Assembly: GCA_964030785.1 (NCBI GenBank)
Contig: OZ034967.1
Span: forward strand, 66,241,413 to 66,305,412
From: Siderastrea siderea
Taxonomy: Eukaryota > Cnidaria > Anthozoa > Scleractinia > Rhizangiidae
Length of the DNA: 64,000 bases
Reading direction: 5' to 3'
Part shown: piece after piece, positions 55,166 through 64,000 of the stretch
Position numbering within the stretch: position 1 is the stretch's first letter
Layout: every line of letters starts with the position of its first letter
Program-made: the position numbers and the translations under genes
Notes under the pieces: model-generated
Seen by the model: only the letters and a program-made list of their open reading frames with translations
Databases searched by the model: none
Told to the model about the DNA's origin: nothing

Positions 55166-55874
55166 TGGAGTCTGGGTACTAGTCAAACTAAAATCTTAAG
55201 AAACTGGTCTTTATTTAAACGGGTTGTGTCCAATTTTTGCTGATAATGATTACAGAAGGCAGTTAAGTGTTTTCCGAAGCATGTGTATCAGTTTTCAGGA
55301 TAATTTGGGCTTAATTTGTAGCGTTTCCATTATCAACCACAGGGTACCCACCACAGTGGTTTTCTTGGGTAACTATTCGCTTAATTACTACAAACCCAGA
55401 AGAGATCCAACTGGGCACCGGTCTTAATATTAACTTGCATGCTCTGAACTACATTCACACAAAGTTTGGTGCTTTTGTCCGCTCTGTATAGATCTCGTCA
55501 CTTAGCCACCTGACTACTATATATTTAAAAACATATGATAAAATGCAAGCCATTGCAGCTCACCAAGCTGTGCGCCCCAACGCAAGATCTAAGTCAAGAA
55601 CGACATTGTATCATGCACGTAATTCTCAGTCACGCGAAAGAAAAAGATGTCGGATAATCATCTTTCCTTCCCAGACTGATAGGCATGAACGGAACGTTCG
55701 TAGATTCATTGGCATTTAGTAATGCTGGAAACGTTAGCTCAAACATTGAAGAAAGTAGGGCTTTTTAAGAAGAAATTGAATTCTTTAGGAATCTGGACAG
55801 ATTCATACATGCGTCGTTCTCATTTAGGCATGCTCTGAAATACTTTTTTGTACTGAATAGGTTGGCGTACTTAC

Positions 55875-56360
55875 CTTGAGGTAAACAAGTCCTTTAAGGG
55901 CACTGCTGATTCTTATACCCAGAAGTTCACATCTATAGCTAAAGTTATGCAAAAAGAGGTGCCGATAAATCCATTGATACCCATAGCTAATGCACAGCCG
56001 TAGAGAAGATAACCATGCTGTTGTGCCTCAGCTGACATCAGAGTTACTATGAGATATCCGAGAAGCAATGGTTGAAGAATGCGAGAAAATGTGTAAAAGG
56101 CGCCGATTGAGATGAAGGCCGTAATGTCCTTAACCAGTACCTTTGACCTTCGTTATTTCCTCGTTCGATTTTGTCTGGAGCTGTCCGGTCACAGAACAGG
56201 AGGTGTTTTCTTTTGAAAGAGGTAAAAAAAATTCAGTTTCCTTTAGAGCTCTTTCATTTCCCGTCTTGAAGACACTGCTCATCCATTGAAAGAAAAGGTG
56301 AGAAACAAAGCTGACTTTATCTGCTTCGCTGGTGATCTTCTTGTATTTTGGGTCGCCATG
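55875..56360 (-). pseudogene. ABC pseudogene block 1: N-terminus and start of TMD1
   Basis: Shows VSFVSHLFFQWMSSVFKTG, the family's F-WL-PLF-G opening, then LQPLLLGYLI and the LVYLK end at an AAG/GTAAG donor. Two frameshifts: one before VLVKDITAF (about 56147) and one in a T run at about 55950 before SYRCELLGIRISS. Confidence 0.8.
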
Positions 56361-57979
56361 TTACGAGATCAGAAATCTAAAATATTACCAAATAATTAGA
56401 GGAAGAACTGAACATATCTTTTTCCTTTTTTGAAGAATATAAGTGGTGGATAGATGGGAAAAAAAGAGTTTTCTTTTTGGCCATAGCCTCGTGTAATAAA
56501 CTGGCATCAATATTGGCACTGTTATTGGTGCTACGTTGAATAACTAACATCGGTACAAAACGTGCGCTTAGCTAAAAGTTTGTCCCAATTTTTTCAAGTT
56601 CTTTCCTTGTGTCTTGAAAACATTACGAAAAACGAATATTGGTTTGTCAATCAATCAATTAATCAATAATTTATCCACGTAACGGCTGAGAGCTGCAAAA
56701 TACGTAGGTGCATCTACAAAAAGTAAAAATTAAAAAAAAAACTATAAAAACGTAAGAGTAAAAACTATTTACGTCGCGATCGAGTTTGACCAAACAAATG
56801 GAACAAATTGGAACAAATGAAAACCGACAGACTTGCAAGCAGATACAAAGTGGGAAGACTTCAATAAATATTATTCGAAGACAAGAACAGAAAAATTAAG
56901 AAAAGTACATCAATATGGTTCAATGTGCTCAACGCAAGGAGAGTCGATCGATCGATGAAAGAAAGATTTCTGACGGACATTCTGGTTGAAGAACATGTTA
57001 CTGTACTTTGCAAATTGTGCAACAAAATAACAAAAAAAAAAAAACGGGAAAGAATATCAACCCGACAGTTTGGCTGTCACATAATCTCGTAACCAGATCT
57101 CATTGGATACCGCGCATACGCGTGGCGCGTACGGCGCTGGACCGTGAAGGATCCTGGTACGAGACTACCTGTTACATACATATATGTGCCTCGCTCAACT
57201 GAAGCGGCACCAGAACGTTAAGAGGGAAAGCGTACCGTTTAAGTTAACAGCAGTTGGTTTGTTATTCGCTCTATAATACTGTACACCATATCAGGACTAC
57301 ATGCTTGTCCAATTTGGAAATAAACGGATTCAGAGAGATTAACTGTTTAGTTTTAGTAAGTATTGTTTAGAAAACGCAGTGATGACTGCAATTTAGATGA
57401 CCCCTCACAGTTGCACCATGGTTGCCTAACAATGGATGAAAATGCCATCACCTCAAGTTACTATGAACTATGAACTGACAAAAAAACATTTGAATCTCAA
57501 TTTTTTTGTGGAAACGATACAAATATGGCTCTAGAGATATGGTTGAAGTATTTGTTATAACTTATTTCAATGGACCAAACGCACTTTTCACCTATGAAAC
57601 TTTTTGAGACGCATGCAAGAAAAGGAAAAGAAGAAGGAGAAAAAGAAGATAAATGTTCAAGACTAGGATCTTATTATTACGTGTTATCTAAATGAAATTC
57701 CCTTTTTCTTTTACTTTAGAAATATGTAAGTAATGCAAGATGACTATGTTAACAAGAAAACTAAAAGTTTAAATTTGTGAGCCACTAGGTTCATGAGCCG
57801 CATTAGAAATTTGAACCAAACGGCAGTTGCTAGAAATAAGCCTCTGAATTCTCCTACAGCCCTCGCATTTTTAGTATTTTACCATACAGTAAGAAATGTC
57901 ATACGTTTTATAAATTGCGTTACTTGTATGATTGCGTCACCACTTGTTGAAAGCGATGACCCCCACTAAACGCCCGGGG

Positions 57980-58704
57980 CAGGCCCGTAGCCAGAGGTTT
58001 CTGATAGCCGAGGTAAATGCACGATGCGAAGCGCCAAAGGCGCGAGCTTTTAGGGGCTCTGGGCGCATGCGCCCCCAAAATATGTTGAAATCTAGACGCT
58101 CGGAAATGCCATTTTTAGCGTTTTCCTGGTGGTATTTTCCCCCAAACGTAATTAAAATCCAAACTTCAAAATTTAAACGGTTCCATTCAGAAATGAAATC
58201 TTAGAAGCTCTGAAATGTTATTTCAGCATTAGTGACAAAAAAATATCAATCTCGTTCAAGTGCGCCGGTTCAAGTGTACTAGTGCTGAAAGGATTCACTA
58301 CTTATTAAGGCCTCACTGTTATTTAGAAAAAGCTTAAGCAATTCTCCTATGACCACTGGCTTCCCAGTTTTGCAATATTTGCAACGGCTCCGGAGTGATG
58401 TTGTGAACGAATGGAAGGAAAAGACCATTCAGGCGGTCTGCGCCCCATTGTTGATCTGGACCACGTCTTCAATCGGTAACGAGCCTGGTGGCTGTGCACG
58501 CTGACTTAATGGAGAAACTGGTGGGCTCACGACCAACACATAAATGAGGTATTAACTCACACTTTAGGGTATCGATGGCATAGTTTACTGCCAGAAACAT
58601 GTTATGTTATTAAATAATTTATTCTTTATTTAAGTTTTTAACCACAAGGAAAAAGTTTTACCGAGGCAACTGCCTCGGTTGCCTCAGTACTGGCTACGGG
58701 CCTG
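57980..58704. mobile_element. Non-autonomous TIR element with CAGGCCCGTAGCCAG ends
   Basis: Left end CAGGCCCGTAGCCAG, right end CTGGCTACGGGCCTG, perfect inverse over 15 bases. CGGGG directly precedes the left end and directly follows the right end, a possible 5-base duplication. About 725 bases, no transposase. Its right third is part of a tandem duplication. Confidence 0.7.
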
Positions 58705-58998
58705 CGGGGTTAAAGGTTTCTCTTAAATGAATGATTTCAAATGCGTTAACTGATTTAACTGGTGGGCTCACGACCAACACATAAATGAGGTATTAACTCA
58801 CACTTTAGGGTATCGATGGCATAGTTTACTGCCAGAAACATGTTATGTTATTAAATAATTTATTCTTTATTTAAGTTTTTAACCACAAGGAAAAAGTTTT
58901 ACCGAGGCAACTGCCTCGGTTGCCTCAGTACTGGCTACGGGCCTGCGGGGTTAAAGGTTTCTCTTAAATGAATGATTTCAAATGCGTTAACTGATTTA
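58517..58998 (+). repeat. Two identical-looking tandem copies of a 241-base unit
   Basis: Units 58517-58757 and 58758-58998 match throughout by eye. The unit includes the right end of the TIR element and its flank. Either a very recent tandem duplication or an assembly artefact. Confidence 0.9.
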
Positions 58999-59639
58999 AA
59001 AGGCCGATCTTTATGACATACTTTTCATAACCAAATAAATTCATTATCACGCGTGTAATGTACTCCGGGAATTTGCTATCTTGTTTTATCCAAAAAAGGT
59101 GTTAAAAAGCCTAAGGAGGCCCGAGGCCCGAAATGTATGCCTCATTTTTCAGTTGCCGACATTCGAATAAGCCTTTTCTTTGAAGAAAATGCTATATTTT
59201 AACATTTAATTTTGATCGACTTACAAACTCTTTTTAGCGTCCTTTAAAACGTTAAAGTATAACCATGGAACCTGTTACAATAACCTAGCCCTGCCCCCAA
59301 GAAAACGAACGTCAAAAGGTAAGCCCGTTCCGTCCCGCTCCTATAGGATATGATTAAGCAACCAATCAATCGTCGTGACCTTGGGCAATCTACAACGACC
59401 AGAACAATAAGACGGTGCCCTACATGCCCATCTTAAGGACGGTGGCCCCTAATAAGAAAGTATTTTCTGTTATTTGTCCCCATGTGGGATTTGTTACTCG
59501 TACCTAGTGCTGTTAAAATCCAAAAAGAAAATGGGGGGTCACCGTGCATTTTTCAGAGATAATTAGGCCCAAATATGGTAAAAAAAATGCTGACTGAGCA
59601 TTTTTTTTAAAAATTGGGGAAAATACTTTTTAACGTCAA

Positions 59640-59862
59640 AGATTTTAGATTAACTTTTACGTAGTTTTAATATATTTCATTTTATTCTCATTTTATTAAT
59701 GTATTTTTATTAGCATTTTTTCTTTTTTTTATCGGTTTTATCTATCATAGTTCGTTTTATAAATTTTAACTAGTATGTTGTGAATGTAAAGCACTTTTGA
59801 TCATTCATAGGCGCTATATAGCAAATTAATAAATTATTATTATCATTATTATTATTAGCCAT
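59640..59862 (+). mobile_element. LINE 3' tail (L2/CR1-like)
   Basis: GTAAAGCACTTTTGATCATT, GGCGCTATATAG and a (TTA)n tail at about 59833-59862 resemble the 3' end of the 45940-46512 LINE in opposite orientation. No coding part left. Confidence 0.55.
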
Positions 59863-60904
59863 TATTTGACTTAAACTGATAGGCCCTTTGTAATGAATAA
59901 CAACAGATACAATTCTGAACATGCTGTGGAATTCCATGTGTGAATGTTCTCTCCTTGGGGCCATTATTTGACCTAGTAGATGGGAACGTTTTGTAAAATA
60001 GCTTGTGACAAATAGTTTTTTTCTCTGAAAAAAAAAATTGTTCACAACGCCTAAGAGTTGATCTGCTTTCGATTGATTACATAAAAACTAGGGGTCACCG
60101 TGCATTTTTAAAAGTTAGCTACACTTTTTCCTAACTTACGCACGACATGTTTTCCATTGTTGAGGATTTTCTTGACGCTCTCCTCCCCGGTGGGGAATGA
60201 ATTGCAAGTCTAAGTGATGCATGCTGGGAATCGAAGATGGCGGAGGATACGCGTGGTGAAAGAATGCAAGCAAACGTAAAACGTCGATTGGCTTTATCTC
60301 TGCCAACTGCATGGGGATTTTGCAATTGCCTTATCAAAGAACTGTCACACTATAACGGAGAGCCGTTAGGCGATTTCATTGTTCAATGAATGTTGTGCAG
60401 CCGAGAATCTTGATTGTTGTGGACCTGCTTGGAAGTTCTAGGAGGCTACTGCAAATTCTCATCGGAGTCAGACCAAGCCTGCAGTATACATAGATAGGCT
60501 AGACTAACAGTGGATCTCCCATTAATAAGCTGGTGTTCGTTTCTCAGAAAACCCCGAAAACTCTTCGGGGCCAAAAATTTTGCGGGGCTATTTTCAGGTG
60601 CGATATATTCCTTCGAAAAGTGTTTCTTAATAAATAAAACCGACGGTGTCCTGTACAGCGCCACAAATTCTGGCAAATATTTCCCGCGAATTGCCCCACA
60701 ATAATCCGAAGTCGAAAGCTAAAAGTCATTCTACTGTTATTATTGACTTTTTTTTTCGAGCTTCAAACTGTCTGCATGAAATATTTTCTTCTTGCGCTGT
60801 GCACGTGTTCCTTGGTTTTAACAATGTTTCAATATCCTGTCATTTAACTGTCAGTGTCAAATCATCTCAGACTCAGGATACTCAAGGATAAAGAAAACAA
60901 CGAG

Positions 60905-61085
60905 TATAAAAATCAGACCGAGGTACTGTGAAAAGTTCACACCTTAGGTATAAACTTTCAGCAGCATGCATTTAGGATTTACGTGCGATCCACAATTTGT
61001 CTTTGCGTTTGCTCCAAACTGCACACTTCTACAAGTTCACGTCTAAGGTTGGAACTTTTCACAATACCTTAATTTGATTTTTGTG
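60905..61085. mobile_element. Small MITE
   Basis: Left AAAAATCAGACCGAGGTACTG then TGAAAAGTTC and CACCTTAG; right end is the diverged inverse (CTAAGGTTGGAACTTTTCAC, AATTTGATTTTT). About 180 bases with 40-base inverted ends. Confidence 0.5.
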
Positions 61086-61349
61086 CTTGTTTTCGTTTTC
61101 CTTGATAACCCTTGATAACCCTTGCCCTTTCTCGATTTCTCAACATTTTGGGTTAGCATATTACTAAAACTTTCTTCGATGGAAGGCCTATCGAATGCGC
61201 GACACAAAAAGTTGATTTCAGTACGCACGAGTGCACGAGATCTGTGTACAATATTTAGCAATTGAAAGTTACACTATGTATAAGTTGTCACGAAAGGAAC
61301 GGGGAAATAAGCTGATCGCTGATTGGGCACAAAAAATACAATGCCTCAA

Positions 61350-61525
61350 AATTTGTTCTCAATCAGAAGCAAGAATGCAAATGGGCGCTTGAACTAGTCC
61401 GTTAAAGGTATCCTCCCAGGGGCTGTCCCCGCCCGTCTTGTAAACGTTTACTCGCACCAGGCTTCTGCTCGCACCGATTTCGACCGTTTTATCTGCCTCT
61501 CACCCCGACTATCTGCCGATGACTT
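61350..61525 (+). repeat. Second copy of the 6200-6390 repeat
   Basis: TTCTCAATCAGAAGCAAGAA, GGTATCCTCCCAGGGGCTGT, CCCGCCCGTCTTGTAAAC and CTCGCACCAGGCTTC blocks match 6212-6390 at about 85-90% identity, same orientation. One copy of the 17-base unit only. Confidence 0.8.
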
Positions 61526-62066
61526 GTTATCGGAAGCGGGTTTCGATGTTTGTTTTTCGTCGTGCAAGCGCTGGCGCTTCGACGGCCCCGATTCTTTCAT
61601 AAATTGACTATTTCGTTTCCGTTTCACGTTCTCCATTTGCGGGTCAACACTCTCATAACGGAAGCCAAAGGACAAAATACAAAAATATCTCCATACACCT
61701 AAAATTTTATTTTCGCACCACTGCACATACAGGAATCGAGCAATTGCGCGGGATGAACGCGAGGGATGAACGCGCGATGCGCAGAAAATGTGCGCGTTAG
61801 CAATAGGGGCCACCGTCCTTAATAAATTAAGGTAATTGTGTGGAAATGTGTCAGACAAGCACTTTTTTATGTAAGGGAATTAGAACTACAATCAATGAAT
61901 TGAACAAACCAATAAAGTAAAAGGGTGAACAAAAAATAAGCAATGCATTTGGAATACGTTTTGACCTACTCTCACTCTGACCTTAGTGTCTGGTAAAACA
62001 TTCACAAGACAAGAAGCCTGTTTGCAATTCGACATGATTAGTGAATAAACAATCATGATAATTGCT

Positions 62067-62230
62067 TCTGTAATAGAAGAATCTAAACTGGAGTAAGCTA
62101 CTCAGTTTAACGTGCCTGAATATTTGAGAGTTATCAAAAGGGACAAGGGTTGATTTTAAGTTTTGAATGATGAAGACCAAAAACTGAAAGTTGAGCTGCC
62201 TTATTTGTAAAAACAGTTTTAGTTTACTCG
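62067..62230 (+). repeat. Diverged direct repeat, copy 1
   Basis: About 160 bases resembling 63829-63983 at roughly 75% identity (GCCTGA-TTTGAG-GTT, GGGTTGAT, TTTTGAATGAT blocks). The two copies bracket the third AGCGGAGCTCC-family element. Confidence 0.65.
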
Positions 62231-62764
62231 TCTTTTGTCCAAATTATTTCTAATGCTTGAGAATGAATGCCGACAATATATGTGATCGGCCAGAAACGGT
62301 CATACTATGATAACTTTTAAACTTAATTTGTCAGTTTTAAATGTTCTTGAAGAGAAATGTATGTGTATTATTATGTGTATCAGTATCTTGCGAATCAAAT
62401 GAGGTAAAACTTAAGAGAAGAACAGAATAATGCAACCACTTAGAAATAACGATTGTTGTTTCAATTGAGTTGTTTAATTACGCTGTTTTTGGTCCAAAAT
62501 GGCAATGATTCTGATCAAAGAATACGCTAAGCAAACGAATAAGCCAACTCTAAGTTTAGCAATGTTGTAAAGAATTGATGAATAGAAAAGTATAAAAGGG
62601 TTTTGTACTCAAAACATTGGCGCTTGAGAGCTGTGAAAACCATTAAAAAAATGGAGAAAAGCCTTCTTAAGTTGAACGCGCAATGCCTGGTGAAGATCTT
62701 ATGCTCCACTCTGTCTCTTCACATCACACCAAGAGGCGGGATTTATCTGTTCATATCATCATAA

Positions 62765-63645
62765 TATATAGATTTAGGCAAGCCTAAAAGCGGAGCCCCC
62801 CCCCCCCGCCCTCCCCCCGTTTTTGTTTTGTTTGTTTGTTTGTTTTTGTTTTGTGTTTTTGCTGGCAGTTATTAATTTGTGAAAATACTCTCATTCAAGT
62901 TGTTAAATTAAAAAAGAAAAACAAAAAAGAAAAAACACAAGAAAAAATTTCTCGTCCTCGCTGGGAGCCAAACCTGGGACGTTGGCGTCTGAAGCCAGAT
63001 ATTAGTCCACTAGGCCATGAGCGTTCATTGTTATTCAAGTTAATTTTAATACTTAATTCTTTCTTCGTGACAAGCTGCCTATCGGCATGAAAATGCTGGT
63101 GCTTTTCCTGGCAAAATGTGTTCGGAACGCCGTAAAAACCATGGTTGTGGACTGAAAAAAACAAAAAGCGCTAGCACTGCTATATTTGGCGTCGAAACCG
63201 CTGCAAAAAGCTGCGAACTCAAGCGGTGTGCTGACCGAGTTTGAACAGAACCGACAAGGCAAATTTGAACTTTTCGCCTGAACTTAAACGCCTAATTTTT
63301 TTCGCCTAAATTGAACTTTTCCCCTTCCACCAAAAAGACAACTGAGTATTCTTTTGAACTTTTTTTCCATTAACAAATTTGTTTTTGACTTTTGTTGTCT
63401 TTGCTTGTTTTGCTACAACGCGGGTCAACATGCGATTTTGCGACAAAAACACACGGGATTCAGCACAGGGTTATATTCAGTTTATGAAATGTATTGGTAA
63501 CCCTGTGGTGCGGACGGACGGACGTACGGACGGACGATCACTTGACTACTACGTCACTACCAAAATTTCTTGGCTTGATAGGTCACCAAATTTCCTTAGC
63601 AATGGAGCTCCGCTGACACGCTAGCTCGCTGGCTCCGCTATAAGC
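62765..63645 (+). mobile_element. Repeat family 'AGCGGAGCTCC', third member with antisense tRNA-like region
   Basis: Opens ATATATAGATTTAGGCAAGC then AAAGCGGAGC; ends with a GGAC tract, ACTACGTCAC, GGTCACCAAATTTCC and GGCTCCGCTATAAGCGG. On the minus strand 63019-62963 has A box TGGCCTAGTGGAC and B box GGTTTGGCTCC about 43 bases apart, a tRNA-like pol III promoter. Shares internal GAAAATACTCTCATT with the 44850 copy. Confidence 0.7.
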
Positions 63646-63828
63646 GGAAAGTGAATTAGCTTAGTAAGAGTGCGAGAGGTATGAATATATACTTTTTTCT
63701 CCAGCATTCACAGTGACCCTTGGGAAAATCATACCGCAAACCTGTCTTTGTTATGGAACAAAACACATTTCAACTTTAAAAAAAAACGCATTTTGTTTCA
63801 CCAGCTTGTTTAAGATATTTAATAATCT

Positions 63829-63983
63829 TTAATAGAACAGTCTAAACCAGACTGAACTTAATCAGCTTAACATGCCTGATTGTTTGAGGGTTGTGAAAAG
63901 GAACACGGGTTGATATACGTTTTGAATGATCAAAGGCCAAAAATGAACATTGAGCTACTTTATTTGTATAGGTTACTCGTCAT
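63829..63983 (+). repeat. Diverged direct repeat, copy 2
   Basis: Partner of 62067-62230. Confidence 0.65.
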
Positions 63984-64000
63984 TAAAGATGTGTTTATTG

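Larger units (their letters stand above)
50779..55515. mobile_element. TIR-bounded element carrying a cysteine-rich protein gene
   Basis: Both ends read AGTCAGGTGGCTAAGTG inward, followed by a shared block (ATCTATACAGAGCGGAC, AAAAGCACCAAA), an inverted repeat of about 65 bases with one small gap. Total 4.7 kb, about 3.1 kb without the nested LINE. It sits in the first intron of the ABC pseudogene and encloses one minus-strand gene (54928 to about 51541). Flanks share CTAT, which could be a 4-base duplication, but the exact edge is unclear. This points to a DNA transposon whose encoded protein I cannot assign to a known transposase. Confidence 0.65.
41614..56360 (-). pseudogene. ABCC/MRP-type ABC transporter pseudogene
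   Basis: Six blocks are collinear with ABCC4-like full transporters (TMD1-NBD1-TMD2-NBD2): 56360-55875, 49834-49492, 48623-47474, 47275-46704, 44428-44314, 42513-41614. Borders keep GT-AG signals, so it decayed from a spliced gene and is not a processed copy. Lesions: frameshifts at about 56147, 55950, 49765, 48155 and 46965; in-frame stops in 49492-49834; NBD1 lacks everything between Walker A/Q-loop and the D-loop; NBD2 lacks the stretch before its Q-loop; the join between the 44314 donor and 42513 acceptor is out of phase. Family members export organic anions and drug conjugates across membranes; this copy cannot. An alternative for the one-base slips is assembly error, but the neighbouring receptor has none. 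Confidence 0.85.
56361..64000. other. Right-hand region without a recognised gene
   Basis: Apart from the repeats listed within it, I see no exon with family-like content. A 45-codon plus-strand frame starting in AAGATGGCGGAGG (60236-60387) could be a short first exon but has no recognisable motif. The region upstream of the ABC pseudogene (56361-57900) would have held its promoter. Confidence 0.45.

Overview
The window looks like nuclear DNA of an anthozoan cnidarian, most likely a stony coral. It has AT-rich non-coding DNA, genes split into small exons with GT-AG introns, an intronless class A GPCR, a cnidarian-type GABA-B-like receptor, and dense, nested mobile-element debris (Crypton-type recombinase, CR1/L2-like LINEs, Penelope-type termini, tRNA-headed SINEs, many MITEs). 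Nothing bacterial (operons, ribosome binding sites) or viral is visible. The species call is inference.

Region 1 (1-4331): one intact single-exon rhodopsin-family GPCR on the + strand (1279-2316), then sequence without genes.

Region 2 (4332-29188): one 17-exon gene on the - strand for a metabotropic GABA-B-like receptor of 780 residues. It was assembled here from splice sites; every junction keeps phase. Exons 1-9 carry the signal peptide and Venus-flytrap domain, exons 10-15 the seven helices, exons 16-17 a coiled-coil tail. Its introns hold several mobile elements: a Harbinger-like MITE, a Tigger-like MITE, a MITE 15 bases from a splice donor, an opposite-strand Crypton/DUF3504 recombinase ORF (16621-18006), a 4.2-kb TIR element (19294-23500) with another element nested in it, and a Penelope-type inverted pair flanked by a 13-bp target duplication (23948-24599).

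Region 3 (29189-41610): 12 kb without a recognisable protein gene. It holds fold-back elements, MITEs, low-complexity tracts and one candidate untranslated exon (34563-34635).

Region 4 (41614-56360): a decayed ABCC/MRP-type ABC transporter on the - strand. Six exon blocks remain recognisable, with stops, frameshifts and deletions in both nucleotide-binding domains. Its first intron holds a TIR-bounded element (50779-55515) encoding a cysteine-rich protein family that I know only as 'uncharacterised' predictions in invertebrates. That element was later split by a LINE with a clean 6-bp target duplication. A tRNA-headed SINE lies next to it, a MULE-like G-rich hairpin MITE lies downstream, and a CCAAT/TATA-containing tandem array sits in another ABC intron.

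Region 5 (56361-64000): no gene recognised. It holds a TIR element whose right end is duplicated as a 241-bp tandem, a LINE 3' tail, and a third member of a repeat family with an antisense tRNA-like promoter.

How it fits together: the two GPCR genes look functional (both are signalling receptors), the ABC gene is dead, and much of the rest is a layered record of transposition. The best candidate for an undescribed system is the TIR-bounded cysteine-rich-protein element at 50779-55515.
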